In this document: positions 27,028 to 35,442 of the stretch, piece by piece
How positions within the stretch are numbered: position 1 is the first letter of the stretch
How the letters are laid out: every line of letters starts with the position of its first letter
DNA from: CAVTSA01 sp963790575
GTDB lineage: Bacteria > Chloroflexota > Dormibacteria > Dormibacterales > Dormibacteraceae
Assembly: GCA_963790575.1 (NCBI GenBank)
Contig: CAWBPD010000001.1
Location: 62,001-126,000, forward strand
Reading direction: 5' to 3'
DNA length: 64,000 nucleotides
Translations under genes and position numbers: made by a program
Notes under the pieces: model-generated
The model's database searches: none
The model's input: only the letters and a program-made list of their open reading frames with translations
Told to the model about the DNA's origin: nothing

Positions 27028-28067
27028 GTGCGCACCAGTTCGCGGTCGGCGCACGCTGCCAGCAGGTCATCGATCGCCCGCAACACCGTGCCTTCGTCGA
27101 CGCCGGCCAGGCATGGGTGTCCGGGAATGGGGCAGACGCGGGCGCGCGTGAGGGCGCATGCCGCCTCCTGGTCTCCGAGCAGGCGGTGGGGCACCCGCCA
27201 GGGACGCCAGGCCCACGCGGGCACCACCGGCGAGAAGAGGGACACCACCGGCGTGTGGGTGGCCGCCGCCAGGTGGGCGGGGCCTGTGTTGCCGACCACC
27301 AGCACCCGGGCTCGCGCCAGCACCGCGCCCAAAAGATCGAGGTCGCCGGCGCCCGAGAGATCAACCGCCCCGGGGACGCCGCTCGCCGCCGCCGCCGCCA
27401 GGGAGCGCTCGTCCGCGCCGCCGGTCACCACCACCCGCCAGCCCCGGTCCGCGAGCAGGTGGGCGAGCGCTCGGAAACGCTCCACCGGCCAGCGGCGTGC
27501 GGGTACGGACGCGCCCGGGTGCAGCACCACGAATGGCGCGCCGTCGTCCAGCGGCGGCGGCACCGTGGCCGCGACGCGCACACGAAGGCGGCCGTCGTCT
27601 CCGGGCGGAAGCCGGAATCCCAGGGCGGACGCCAGGTCGAGCGAACGCTGCGCCTCGTGCACCTCGCCCTCTCGCCTGCGGCGGACGTCGAGCAGCGAGC
27701 CCGGGTAGTCGTCGCTGACGGCGCCGATCCGGGGGACGCCGGCCAGACGCAGGAGGAGCGCGGTCGGAAGCGGCGACTGGTGGTAGGAGGTGAAGATCAC
27801 GGCCACGTCGGGGGCGGCGGCCCGCACCGACGCCACCAGCGCCGCCACCGGCTCGGCTTCGAAGGGCGGCGGATCGGGCCGGATCCAGCCGGCGTCGAAG
27901 GTGAGGATCTCGTCCACGCCCGGGAGCAGCTTGGCCGCCGCCCTGCCGGTGGGGCCGCAGAGGAGGGTGACCCGGCGCGAGGTGGCGGCGAGCGCTCGAA
28001 TCGCCGGTCCCTGTAGGAGGACGTCGCCGGCGCTGTCCAGACGCACCGCGAGGGTGTGGGGCGCCAT
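27024..28067 (-). CDS. Family 9 glycosyltransferase, second copy
   Basis: A 347-residue heptosyltransferase-like protein. It contains LAVRLDSAGDVLLQGPAIRAL at the N-terminus, VVLHPGASVPARRWPVERFRALA in the centre and VLVVGNTGPAHLAAATHTPVVSLFSPVV near the C-terminus, followed by a Cys-rich CALTRARVCPIPGHPC stretch. It differs clearly from the GT9 at 23105, so it probably adds a different residue. GTG 28070 directly precedes ATG 28067 and could be the start. A 76-bp gap separates it from the response-regulator gene. Confidence 0.88.
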   Translation of the reverse strand: MAPHTLAVRLDSAGDVLLQGPAIRALAATSRRVTLLCGPTGRAAAKLLPGVDEILTFDAGWIRPDPPPFEAEPVAALVASVRAAAPDVAVIFTSYHQSPLPTALLLRLAGVPRIGAVSDDYPGSLLDVRRRREGEVHEAQRSLDLASALGFRLPPGDDGRLRVRVAATVPPPLDDGAPFVVLHPGASVPARRWPVERFRALAHLLADRGWRVVVTGGADERSLAAAAASGVPGAVDLSGAGDLDLLGAVLARARVLVVGNTGPAHLAAATHTPVVSLFSPVVPAWAWRPWRVPHRLLGDQEAACALTRARVCPIPGHPCLAGVDEGTVLRAIDDLLAACADRELVRT

Positions 28068-28143
28068 CACTCCCCGATGCCTCGGATTTCCGCGTACCTC
28101 TGCGGGCGCTCCCGGAGGGGCGTCGCCACCTGGTCCCGGCTGC

Positions 28144-28518
28144 TCACACGGAGGACTCCCGGCGGGCGGCCGGTACCCCGATCAGGCCGGCCACGATGCG
28201 AGCCAGGACGGTCGGCTTGAACGGTTTGGCCACCACCTGCACGGCACCCGCCGCGCGCGCCCGCGCCTCGCTGTCCGGGTCGGTTCCATCGACCAGCGCC
28301 AGCACCGGCCAGTGCGGTGCCAGCGCCGTCGCCACCGCCTCATGGCCGCCGTCCAAGTCCGCCAGCACCAGGTCAGGCGCCGCCGCCCGGGCGGCCGCCA
28401 CCGCCCGCTCGGGGATCAGGTCCTCGGCCGCCACCACGTCGTGCCCCTCGCGGCGCAGCTTGAAGAGAACGATCCCGGCGATGTTCGGTTCCTCCTCCAG
28501 CAGCAGGATGCGTCCCAT
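28144..28518 (-). CDS. Stand-alone response-regulator receiver domain
   Basis: A 124-residue CheY-like protein (MGRILLLEEEPNIAGIVLFKLRREGHDVVAAED). The acidic pocket is EEE near residues 8-10, the probable phospho-acceptor Asp is in LVLADLDGG (about residue 52), and the conserved Lys is in VAKPFKP (about 102). It has no output domain. It lies between a hypothetical gene (1-bp overlap) and the glycosyltransferase operon. No histidine kinase is adjacent. Confidence 0.82.
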   Translation of the reverse strand: MGRILLLEEEPNIAGIVLFKLRREGHDVVAAEDLIPERAVAAARAAAPDLVLADLDGGHEAVATALAPHWPVLALVDGTDPDSEARARAAGAVQVVAKPFKPTVLARIVAGLIGVPAARRESSV

Positions 28519-28883
28519 CAGCGCAGCACTGCCTCGGGCCCGACCGCACGGGCCAGCCGCTGCGCGAGATGCCACACACCATCCTTCTCCAGCGCCTCGC
28601 GGGCCGCCTCGCGGTCGGCCGCGGTGGTGATCCGCACCCGGTCTCCGGCCAGCTCGACCGCCCAGCCCCGATCCTCGGCCTTCTTCGCGACCAGCGCCGC
28701 CAGCACCATCCGGCGCCCGATTCCTTCCCCCAGTGCCTCCAGCGCGGAGCTGACCGGGATCTCCCCCCCGTGAACGCCGCGGCTCTGGATGATGCGCTCC
28801 ACCCACTGCGGGCGGGGCGCCTCGAGGAAGCGCCGCACCTCGGCGGCGGGGGTCGCGAAGAGCTCGAAGGTGAGCGTCGCCAT
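28518..28883 (-). CDS. Conserved-type hypothetical protein upstream of the response regulator
   Basis: A 121-residue soluble alpha/beta protein (MATLTFELFATPAAEVRRFLEAP...). A segment RGWAVELAGDRVRITTAADREAAREALE reads like an RNA/ligand-binding beta-alpha repeat. No recognised domain, Cys pair or membrane span. AAAGGAGATGAG immediately precedes ATG 28883. Its TGA overlaps the response-regulator ATG by one base (TGATG), so the two are translationally coupled. It is probably first in the minus-strand glycoconjugate operon, divergent from chdC. A half match to the TGATA palindrome (TGATAGCATC, 28916-28925) lies upstream. Confidence 0.6.
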   Translation of the reverse strand: MATLTFELFATPAAEVRRFLEAPRPQWVERIIQSRGVHGGEIPVSSALEALGEGIGRRMVLAALVAKKAEDRGWAVELAGDRVRITTAADREAAREALEKDGVWHLAQRLARAVGPEAVLR

Positions 28884-29013
28884 CTCATCTCCTTTGATCG
28901 CTTCGAAGAAAAACTTGATAGCATCATAGACCGAAAAGGTCACCGTTGTAATGCTGGATAATCCTGTTCGAGCCCGGGTCAGAGAAAGCGCCCGGCCCCC
29001 CGGAGGCGAGACG

Positions 29014-29763
29014 ATGCCAGAGAACTCGTACGTGCAAGCGCTCGCGTTGGGCATCGATCCGGCGTGGCGGCGCCGGCCGGCGGAGGCGCGGCATGCCGAC
29101 GTGGCCGCCTTCGGAACCTCGCTGGCACGCGTCCCGGGCATCACCACGCGGTGTTACTCGACGCTGGGGCGGCACGCCGGAAGCGATCTCTTCCTGTGGC
29201 GGCTGGCACCCACGCTGGACGCGCTGGAGGACGCGGCCGCGGTCGCGCTCGAGAGCGGTCTCGGGCGGTGGTGCTCGATCGTCGAAACCTTCCTCGGGGT
29301 CCTGACGCCGTCCCCCTACGGCCGGCGCCAGGACCCTGCTGCGCCACCTCCCCTGTTCAGCGGGGTGCCGGCGTCGCACCTGATCGTGTATCCGTTCACG
29401 AAGACCACCGACTGGTGGCTGTTGGATGAGGGGCAGCGGCGGCGGGTGATGGGCGAGCACATCGCGGTGGGGAGGGCGCACAGCGGCGTTCGCCAGCTGC
29501 TGGCGAACTCGTTCGGGATCGGCGACCACGACTTCCTGGTCGCGTACGAGACCGACGACGTGGCCGACTTTTCGCACCTGGTCCGTGAGCTGCGGAGTAC
29601 GCAGGGCCGCCGCTGGGTGGCGGGGGACACCCCGATCCTGGTCGGACGGCTGCGGTCGGCTCCCGACCTGGAACGGCTGTTGCTGGGTGCCGCGGAGCCG
29701 GCCGACCGGACCTCCTGGCAGGTTCCCGCGCCGGTGCCGGCCGGTGGGAGCGTCTCCGGATGA
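29014..29763 (+). CDS. chdC: Chlorite dismutase family, coproheme decarboxylase ChdC (HemQ)-like
   Basis: HemQ/ChdC converts coproheme to haem b with peroxide, the last step of monoderm haem synthesis. The 249 residues show YPFTKTTDWWLL (the YP catalytic Tyr, then the NW-like motif) and MGEHIAVGRAHSG with the proximal His. RQLLANSFGIGDHDF follows, where Gln takes the place of the distal Arg of true chlorite dismutases; Gln is typical of Firmicutes HemQ. The rest matches the family (AYETDDVADFSHLVRELR). ATG 29014 follows GGAGGCG. The Crp/Fnr gene overlaps its stop as ATGA, suggesting haem or redox regulation. Confidence 0.82.
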   Translation: MPENSYVQALALGIDPAWRRRPAEARHADVAAFGTSLARVPGITTRCYSTLGRHAGSDLFLWRLAPTLDALEDAAAVALESGLGRWCSIVETFLGVLTPSPYGRRQDPAAPPPLFSGVPASHLIVYPFTKTTDWWLLDEGQRRRVMGEHIAVGRAHSGVRQLLANSFGIGDHDFLVAYETDDVADFSHLVRELRSTQGRRWVAGDTPILVGRLRSAPDLERLLLGAAEPADRTSWQVPAPVPAGGSVSG

Positions 29764-30413
29764 GCCAGGCGCGGGTGGTGAGCGCCGCCGACGGCCGCAG
29801 CGAGCGCGCGGAACGCTGCCGCCGGCTGGCCGGCGCGATCCTCTCGCTCCAGCCCCCGCCGGCGCGCATCCGGCTCGGCGAGCGAGCCATGCTGCAGGTC
29901 GACTCCCGCGAAGCCTGGCTGTACGTCCTGGTTCGTGGCCGGGTCCGGCTGGGCCGGGTCTCGCCGACCGGTCGGCGCGTCGAGCTGGGCGAGCTGAGCG
30001 GCCCCGCCTGCCTGCTCACGGCGAGCGCCGCCGAGGAGGTGGTGGTGGGTCTGGAGCCGTGTGAGCTGCTGCCGCTGCGGCGCGACGCCCTGTCCAGACT
30101 CTCGCGCGCTGACCCGACCCTGGTCGACCTGCTGCTGACCATGCTGGAAGACCTGCTCCTGGATCGCGAGCGGCGCCTCGACCTCCTGGCCTATCCCGCC
30201 GTCGCGGACCGGGTGGCCGTGACCCTGCTCCGGATGCGCGACCGGCAGGGCAGCGTGTCGCTGACCCACCAAGCCCTGGGGGAGGCGATCGGAGCCTCAC
30301 GGGAGACGGTGACCAAGGTGCTGCTGCGGCTCCGCGACGAGGGGCTGATCCAAACCCGGCCCCGGCACATCCGGCTCCTCGACCCGGTCCGGTTGGAGCT
30401 GCGACTTCAGTAG
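29760..30413 (+). CDS. Crp/Fnr family transcriptional regulator
   Basis: A 217-residue protein with a cyclic-nucleotide-binding-like beta barrel (LYVLVRGRVRLGRVSPTGRRVELGEL, about residues 55-80) and a long dimer helix. The C-terminal winged helix reads LTHQALGEAIGASRETVTKVLLRLRDEGLIQ; SRETV is the recognition-helix start of Crp/Fnr proteins. There is no FNR-type N-terminal Cys cluster, and the cAMP-phosphate pocket (RxS) is not obvious, so the signal is unknown. It is cotranscribed with chdC by ATGA overlap. A TGTGA-N6-TCACA site at 52995 is a candidate target. Confidence 0.88.
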   Translation: MSQARVVSAADGRSERAERCRRLAGAILSLQPPPARIRLGERAMLQVDSREAWLYVLVRGRVRLGRVSPTGRRVELGELSGPACLLTASAAEEVVVGLEPCELLPLRRDALSRLSRADPTLVDLLLTMLEDLLLDRERRLDLLAYPAVADRVAVTLLRMRDRQGSVSLTHQALGEAIGASRETVTKVLLRLRDEGLIQTRPRHIRLLDPVRLELRLQ

Positions 30414-30586
30414 CCAGACTGCGGCCGCAAGCGCGGTTGCAGCAAATAGTGACAGTGATAGACTCAGCTGCGCGGCGCGGCGACGCCTGATCGGCGAGCG
30501 CCGCGCGTGGTCCTTCTGAGACCATCGAGAGATCGAAAGAAGGCGCCACCAAGGCGCGCGTCACGCGGATGCGGGGAGGTTCTCTG

Positions 30587-31045
30587 ATGGGCGACACTCA
30601 ACGCCGGCAGGACAGCGACCTCGGCCAGGAGCAGCGGCGCCGCCTGAGAGAGGAGGGGCAAGGCCTCCGGCCCGGGGCTCCGGCGCTGGACTCGGAGGGG
30701 GTGGCCCAGCGGGTCGACACGGTGGACGATCCCGAGGACCGGAGCGCCGCCGGGCGGGAAGCGCTCGATCCTGAACTCAGGGAGGATCTGCGCCGGGCGC
30801 AACCCAATCCACCGCTGACCGCGCCGGTGCAAGCGGATCCGATGTCCGACCTGGACCTGGGCTACATGGAGGACCAGGAACGCGAGACCGACTGGGACCT
30901 CGACAGCATGAAGCGACCGGTGGCCGCCGAGCCCACCGACCCGCTGGAGGCCGAGCGGGAGGAGCAAGCGCAGCCGGGGCCGTCCACCGAGCAATTGCCC
31001 GACGAGGTCGGAAACCGGCCGCGCGGCGAACGCGACCGGCGATGA
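30587..31045 (+). CDS. Acidic disordered protein, function unknown
   Basis: A 152-residue, highly charged sequence rich in Glu, Asp, Arg, Pro and Gln, with no hydrophobic core, Cys or recognisable domain (MGDTQRRQDSDLGQEQRRRL...). GGGGAGG precedes ATG 30587 by 7 bp. Its stop overlaps the radical SAM start as ATGA, which supports real translation and coupling. It could be a scaffold, or a substrate of the radical SAM enzyme, but nothing in the sequence proves this. Confidence 0.5.
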   Translation: MGDTQRRQDSDLGQEQRRRLREEGQGLRPGAPALDSEGVAQRVDTVDDPEDRSAAGREALDPELREDLRRAQPNPPLTAPVQADPMSDLDLGYMEDQERETDWDLDSMKRPVAAEPTDPLEAEREEQAQPGPSTEQLPDEVGNRPRGERDRR

Positions 31046-32061
31046 GCGCCGGCTCTACCCCGTCGCTCCCGCGCGAGCTCCAGATCGAGGTCACGGGATC
31101 CTGCAACCTGCGGTGCCGGATGTGCCTGGTCAGCTACCGCCCCGAGATCGGCCGTCGCGAAGGTGCCCTCGACGTGGAGATCTTCCGCGCCCTGATCGAA
31201 GAGAACCCACAGTTGAAGCGGGTCACGCTGCAAGGCCTGGGCGAGCCGCTACTGGCTCCCGACCTGGTGACGATGGTCGAGCTGGCCTCCGCGCGTGGCA
31301 TCGAGATGGGGTTCAACACCAATGGGATGCTCCTGACCGAGCGGCGCGCGGAGCAGCTGGTGCGGGCCGGGTTGGGATGGTTGCACGTCTCGCTCGACGG
31401 CGCCCGCGCTGACACCTACGAAGCCATCCGGGGCCGCGCGGACTTCGACCGCGTGGGCCGAAACGTGCGGCAGCTGGTCGAGGTCCGCCGGCGGCTGGGA
31501 GCGGAGCGGCCGCGACTGTCCTTGGTCCTGGTCGCGATGCGCCGGAATCTGGCCCAGATCCCCGAGGTGGTGCGGCTGGCGGCCGAATGGGGAGTAGGAA
31601 GGCTCTGGGTGCAGAACCTGTCTCATTCCTTCTCCGACACCGATCCCTCCGGCGACTATCGCGGGATCCGCGCCTTCGCGGAGGAGGAGGCGCTCTGGAA
31701 CAGCGACGATCTGGAGCACGCGCGCTGGGTCTTCGCGGCTGCCCGGCGGGAGGCCGGCCGGCTGGCTGTCGAGCTGCGTCTGCCGCGCCTGCAAGCGAGG
31801 GCGGGCACTCGGAAGGCCGAACCCGGACAACCCGCCTGTGACTGGCCCTGGCGTTCGGCCTACGTGACGCACGAGGGGCTGGTCCAGCCGTGCTGCATGG
31901 TCATGGGCTCGGACCGCGTCCGGCTCGGGGATCTCAAGCAGCGGCGCTTCTCCGAGATCTGGTCGAGCGAGGCCTACGCGGAGTTCCGGCGTGGGCTCAC
32001 GGGTGAGGCCGCGCCGCACCCCGTATGCGCCGGTTGCTCTGTCTATCACGGCGTGTTCTGA
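31042..32061 (+). CDS. Radical SAM protein with SPASM-like C-terminus
   Basis: A 339-residue enzyme. C21-x3-C25-x2-C28 in TGSCNLRCRMCLV binds the SAM-reducing 4Fe-4S cluster, GLGEPLLAPDL is the GGE-like SAM contact, and FNTNGMLLT and VSLDGA are typical strands. The C-terminus has paired cysteines (ACDWPW, QPCCMVMGS, VCAGCSVYHGVF) matching a SPASM/twitch auxiliary cluster, as in enzymes that modify peptides or sugars. It overlaps the acidic-protein gene as ATGA. The reaction is unknown. CGTGTTC...GAACACG arms span its stop (32052-32079) without a T tract. Confidence 0.87.
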   Translation: MSAGSTPSLPRELQIEVTGSCNLRCRMCLVSYRPEIGRREGALDVEIFRALIEENPQLKRVTLQGLGEPLLAPDLVTMVELASARGIEMGFNTNGMLLTERRAEQLVRAGLGWLHVSLDGARADTYEAIRGRADFDRVGRNVRQLVEVRRRLGAERPRLSLVLVAMRRNLAQIPEVVRLAAEWGVGRLWVQNLSHSFSDTDPSGDYRGIRAFAEEEALWNSDDLEHARWVFAAARREAGRLAVELRLPRLQARAGTRKAEPGQPACDWPWRSAYVTHEGLVQPCCMVMGSDRVRLGDLKQRRFSEIWSSEAYAEFRRGLTGEAAPHPVCAGCSVYHGVF

Positions 32062-32112
32062 GTTCACAATGCGAACACGCGGCCGCCTGACCGCCCAAGC
32101 CAATACCCCGTT

Positions 32113-32136
32113 TCGCATGGAAGGGATGTCATGCGA
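32113..32136. promoter_or_regulatory. Inverted repeat TCGCATG-N10-CATGCGA
   Basis: Perfect 7-base arms lie in the 275-bp gap between the radical SAM and carbamoyltransferase genes. It may be an operator or mRNA hairpin. No gene was found in this gap. Confidence 0.35.
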
Positions 32137-32278
32137 CGTCGGATAGTGTCCGTTCCGTGCAAAGGGGGGCTTATCCGGCGTGGCGGGCGCGGGTGGCGCC
32201 GGCTGGTGGACCGGTCGATCGGTGCCTCGCTGCAGGCGCATCGATGACCCTATTTGGTAGTTTCTCGATCGTTTGATC

Positions 32279-32295
32279 TGATAGCATCGCTATCA
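32279..32295. promoter_or_regulatory. TGATA-N7-TATCA operator candidate, site 3
   Basis: TGATAGCATCGCTATCA is embedded in a longer perfect inverted repeat with arms CTGATAGC and GCTATCAG and spacer ATC. It ends 41 bp before the carbamoyltransferase ATG. This is the most symmetrical member of the set. Confidence 0.6.
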
Positions 32296-32336
32296 GCGAA
32301 GATGGATTGTTCGAAGCGCTCAAAGAGCTGGACCGG

Positions 32337-33977
32337 ATGAAGGTCCTGGGCATCAACGCCGTCTTCCACGATCCGGCGGTGGCCCTCTTGGTGGATGGCG
32401 AGATCGTCGCGGCGGCCGAGGAGGAACGTTTCAGCCGGCGCAAGCACGGGAAGCGTCCGGTCCCCTTCTCGACCTGGGAGCTACCGGTGGCGGCGGCGGA
32501 GTGGTGTCTTCGGGAAGGCGGGGTGGAGGCGGCGGACCTCGACGTCATCGGCTACTCCTATGACCCCGAGCTGGCGCCGGCGGCAAACGGGGACCTGATC
32601 GCGTCCGAATGGGAGGGCCTGCGTACGCTCTACGCGGCGCGCGCCCCGCGCTTTTTGGAGGCGGCGCTGCCGGGGCTGGACGGGGAGCGGGTTCAGTTCG
32701 TGGCCCACCACTTGGCCCACGCCGCATCCGCCTACCTCGCGGGTCCCGAGCGAGACGCCGCGGTCCTGGTCGTGGACGGCCGCGGCGAGCAGAGCTCGGC
32801 GCTGCTGGGCCACGCGCAGGACGGCCGGCTCCGGGTACTGGCCACCCAGCAACTGCCCGACTCCCTGGGTCTGCGCTACGAGGAGCTGACCGATCACCTC
32901 GGCTTCCTGCGCTCCTCCGACGAGTACAAGGTGATGGCGCTCGCCGCCTACGGGCAGCCCCGCCACCTGGAACGCTTCCGCCGGCTGATGACAACCGACG
33001 GGGCCGGTCACTTCCAGACGGCGCGGATCGCGTGGGAAGAGTTCTGCCCGCGGGCGGTCCCGGACGGCCCCGACGGGCCGCGGCTGGAGGCGGAGCACGC
33101 CGACCTCGCGGCCAGTGTTCAGACTCGCCTCGAGGAGGTGCTGCTGGAGCTGGCCGGATGGCTCCACGCCCAGACCGGTGAAGAGGCCCTGGTGCTGGCC
33201 GGAGGCGTCGCCCTCAACTGTGTCGCCAACGCTCGCCTGGCGCGGGATTCCCCCTTCCGCCGTATCTGGGTGCAGCCGGCCTCCGGCGACTCGGGAACCG
33301 CACTGGGAGCCGCCGCCTACCTGGCCGAGCGAGGCGGTGACCGGGTGCGCCCGATGACCACCGCCGCGCTGGGCCGGCAATTCTCGGACCCGGAGATCGA
33401 AGCCGCGCTGAAGACGGCGAGGCTTCGCTTCGAGCGCCCCGCCGATGTGGCGGACGCGGTCGCCGCGATCATCGCCGAGGACGGAGTCGTCGCCTGGTTC
33501 CAGGGCCGGAGCGAGTGGGGTCCGAGGGCGCTCGGCCATCGCAGCCTCCTGGCCAACCCCTCGCGAGCGGAAAACCTGACCCGGCTCAACGACGTCAAAG
33601 GGCGAGAACAGTTCCGGCCCATCGCGCCCATGGTGCTCGCGGACCGCGCCCGGGAGATCTTCGAAGGGCAGCTGCCGAGCCAGTACATGCTGTTCACCCA
33701 CCGGGTCCTGGACGGTTGGGGGGCGCGGCTGCCGGCGACCACGCACGTGGACGGGACCGCGCGCATCCAGACCGTCGACCCGGAGGCGGAACCGCTGCTG
33801 GGGCGCCTGCTCCGGGCCTTCGAAGCGCGGACCGGGCTACCCGTGCTCATCAACACCAGTCTCAACGTGGCCGGCCGGCCGATCGTCGACAGCATCCGCG
33901 ACGCCCTCGAATGCTGGGGTTCGACGCCGCTCGACGCGCTCGCTATCGGCCCCTACCTGCTGCGGCGGTCGACATGA
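32337..33977 (+). CDS. Carbamoyltransferase (NodU/CmcH/TobZ family)
   Basis: It transfers a carbamoyl group from carbamoyl phosphate, through a carbamoyl-adenylate, to a sugar or alcohol hydroxyl. The 546 residues show the N-terminal ASKHA-like domain (MKVLGINAVFHDPAVALLVDG; AEEERFSRRKH; the HHLAHAASAY metal site). Next come VVDGRGE, LAGGVALNCVANARL and SGDSGTALGAA. The C-terminal domain has EWGPRALGHRSLLANP and INTSLNVAGRPI. ATG 32337 was chosen because the protein begins correctly there, though TTG 32307 is in frame. The stop overlaps the glycosyltransferase-GmhB start as ATGA. It suggests that the glycan made here is carbamoylated. Confidence 0.92.
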   Translation: MKVLGINAVFHDPAVALLVDGEIVAAAEEERFSRRKHGKRPVPFSTWELPVAAAEWCLREGGVEAADLDVIGYSYDPELAPAANGDLIASEWEGLRTLYAARAPRFLEAALPGLDGERVQFVAHHLAHAASAYLAGPERDAAVLVVDGRGEQSSALLGHAQDGRLRVLATQQLPDSLGLRYEELTDHLGFLRSSDEYKVMALAAYGQPRHLERFRRLMTTDGAGHFQTARIAWEEFCPRAVPDGPDGPRLEAEHADLAASVQTRLEEVLLELAGWLHAQTGEEALVLAGGVALNCVANARLARDSPFRRIWVQPASGDSGTALGAAAYLAERGGDRVRPMTTAALGRQFSDPEIEAALKTARLRFERPADVADAVAAIIAEDGVVAWFQGRSEWGPRALGHRSLLANPSRAENLTRLNDVKGREQFRPIAPMVLADRAREIFEGQLPSQYMLFTHRVLDGWGARLPATTHVDGTARIQTVDPEAEPLLGRLLRAFEARTGLPVLINTSLNVAGRPIVDSIRDALECWGSTPLDALAIGPYLLRRST

Positions 33978-35440
33978 CGGCCATCGTGACCGCGGTGGTC
34001 CCGACGCAAGGGCGACCGTCGCTGGAGCGGCTCTTACGCTCACTGGCCGGTCAGGGCGAGGAGGCGCCAGAGAAGATCGTGGTCGTCGACGACCGCGCCC
34101 GCCCCGAGCGGCCGCTCCCGGTGCCGGACGGCGTACCGGTCACGGTCTTGCGGTCGGGAGGACGGGGTCCGGCGGCGGCCCGCAATGTGGGGTGGCGCGC
34201 CACCGACAGTCCCTGGGTCGCGTTTTTGGATGACGACGTGATCTGCCCGCCGGGGTGGTCCTCTTCCCTGCGCCGCGACCTCGGGCTCGAGGTGGACGGG
34301 AGTCAGGGAGGGATCCGGGTCCCGCTGCACCTAAAGCGCGCACCCACCGACTGGGAGCGCCAGGTGCGGGGGCTGGAACGGGCGCGGTGGGCGACCGCCG
34401 ATATGGCCTACCGGCGGGGAGTCCTGGAGTCGCTGGGAGGCTTCGACGAGCGCTTTCGCCGCGCCTATCGCGAGGACGCCGATTTGGCGCTGCGCGCTCG
34501 CCGGGCCGGGTTCCGTCTGGCCATGGGGGAGCGATGGGTGGAGCATCCGGTACCCGCCGCTGGTCTTTGGGTCAGCGTCCGCCGGCAGGCCGGTAATCAG
34601 GACGACGCGCTGCTGCTGGCGAAGTACGGCCGGGGCTGGCGGGCCGCCATCGAGGCGCCACCCGGGCTCCGCCCCCGCCACCTGGCGACGGCGGCGCTGG
34701 GCGCGGTGGCGGTGGTGTCGGTGCTCGGACGCCGGAATCGGGCGGCCGCCTTCTGGGGCGCCGCCTGGGCGGGCGCCACCGGGGCCTTCGCCGCGCAGCG
34801 GATCCGGCCCGGGCCCAAGACTCCCGGAGAGATCGGCACCATGGTGTTGACGAGCCTGGCCATCCCTCCCGTCGCCACCGGGCACTGGCTGGTAGGACTG
34901 GCCCGCCACCTCACCCCGCACCGGCCGCTGGCGGTGCTCTTCGACCGCGACGGCACCTTGATCGAGGACGTTCCCTACAACGGCGACCCGGCCAAGGTCC
35001 GGCTCCGTCCCGGCGCTGCTCGCGTCTGCGCACGGCTGCGCGCCCGCCGGATCCCGATCGGTGTCATCTCGAACCAGAGCGGAGTCGCGCGCGGGCTGCT
35101 GAGCGAGGGCGAGGTGGCCCGTGTCAACGCCCGTGTGGACGAGCTGCTGGGCCCGATCGCGATCTGGGCGGTCTGCACCCACGGGCCGGACGCGGGCTGC
35201 GGCTGTCGCAAGCCGGCTCCCGGGATGGTCCTGGATGCCGCCCGGCGCCTTGGCGTCCCGCCGGCCCGGGTGGCGGTGGTCGGCGACATCGGAACCGACG
35301 TGGAGGCGGCGGCGGCGGCGGGGGCGCGCGGAGTGCTGGTGCCGACGGCGGCCACTCGCACCGAGGAGGTCAGCGCGGCCCCGGCCGTGGCGCCGGATCT
35401 GGACCGCGCCATGACAGCGCTGTTCGGAGGGGGTTGGTGA
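33974..35440 (+). CDS. Fused family 2 glycosyltransferase and GmhB-type heptose-bisphosphate phosphatase
   Basis: A 488-residue two-domain protein. Residues 1 to about 220 are a GT2 enzyme (VTAVVPTQGRPSLERLLRSL; FLDDDVICP; YREDADLALRARRAGF), followed by hydrophobic segments (about 235-310). From about residue 318 a HAD-IIIA phosphatase begins with VLFDRDGTLIED (nucleophile Asp) and ISNQSGVARGL. Zinc-loop residues lie in CTHGPDAGCGCRKPAPGM, and VVGDIGTDVEAA completes it. The zinc loop is typical of GmhB, which removes the 7-phosphate of heptose 1,7-bisphosphate. No stop or frameshift separates the two parts. The ATG overlaps the carbamoyltransferase stop. Confidence 0.88.
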   Translation: MTAIVTAVVPTQGRPSLERLLRSLAGQGEEAPEKIVVVDDRARPERPLPVPDGVPVTVLRSGGRGPAAARNVGWRATDSPWVAFLDDDVICPPGWSSSLRRDLGLEVDGSQGGIRVPLHLKRAPTDWERQVRGLERARWATADMAYRRGVLESLGGFDERFRRAYREDADLALRARRAGFRLAMGERWVEHPVPAAGLWVSVRRQAGNQDDALLLAKYGRGWRAAIEAPPGLRPRHLATAALGAVAVVSVLGRRNRAAAFWGAAWAGATGAFAAQRIRPGPKTPGEIGTMVLTSLAIPPVATGHWLVGLARHLTPHRPLAVLFDRDGTLIEDVPYNGDPAKVRLRPGAARVCARLRARRIPIGVISNQSGVARGLLSEGEVARVNARVDELLGPIAIWAVCTHGPDAGCGCRKPAPGMVLDAARRLGVPPARVAVVGDIGTDVEAAAAAGARGVLVPTAATRTEEVSAAPAVAPDLDRAMTALFGGGW

Positions 35441-35442
35441 GG

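Noticed and set aside
28916..28932. TGATA site upstream of the 121-residue hypothetical gene
   Set aside because: The left arm and part of the spacer (TGATAGCATC) match site 3, but the right arm matches at one position of five. Kept only as a half-site remark.
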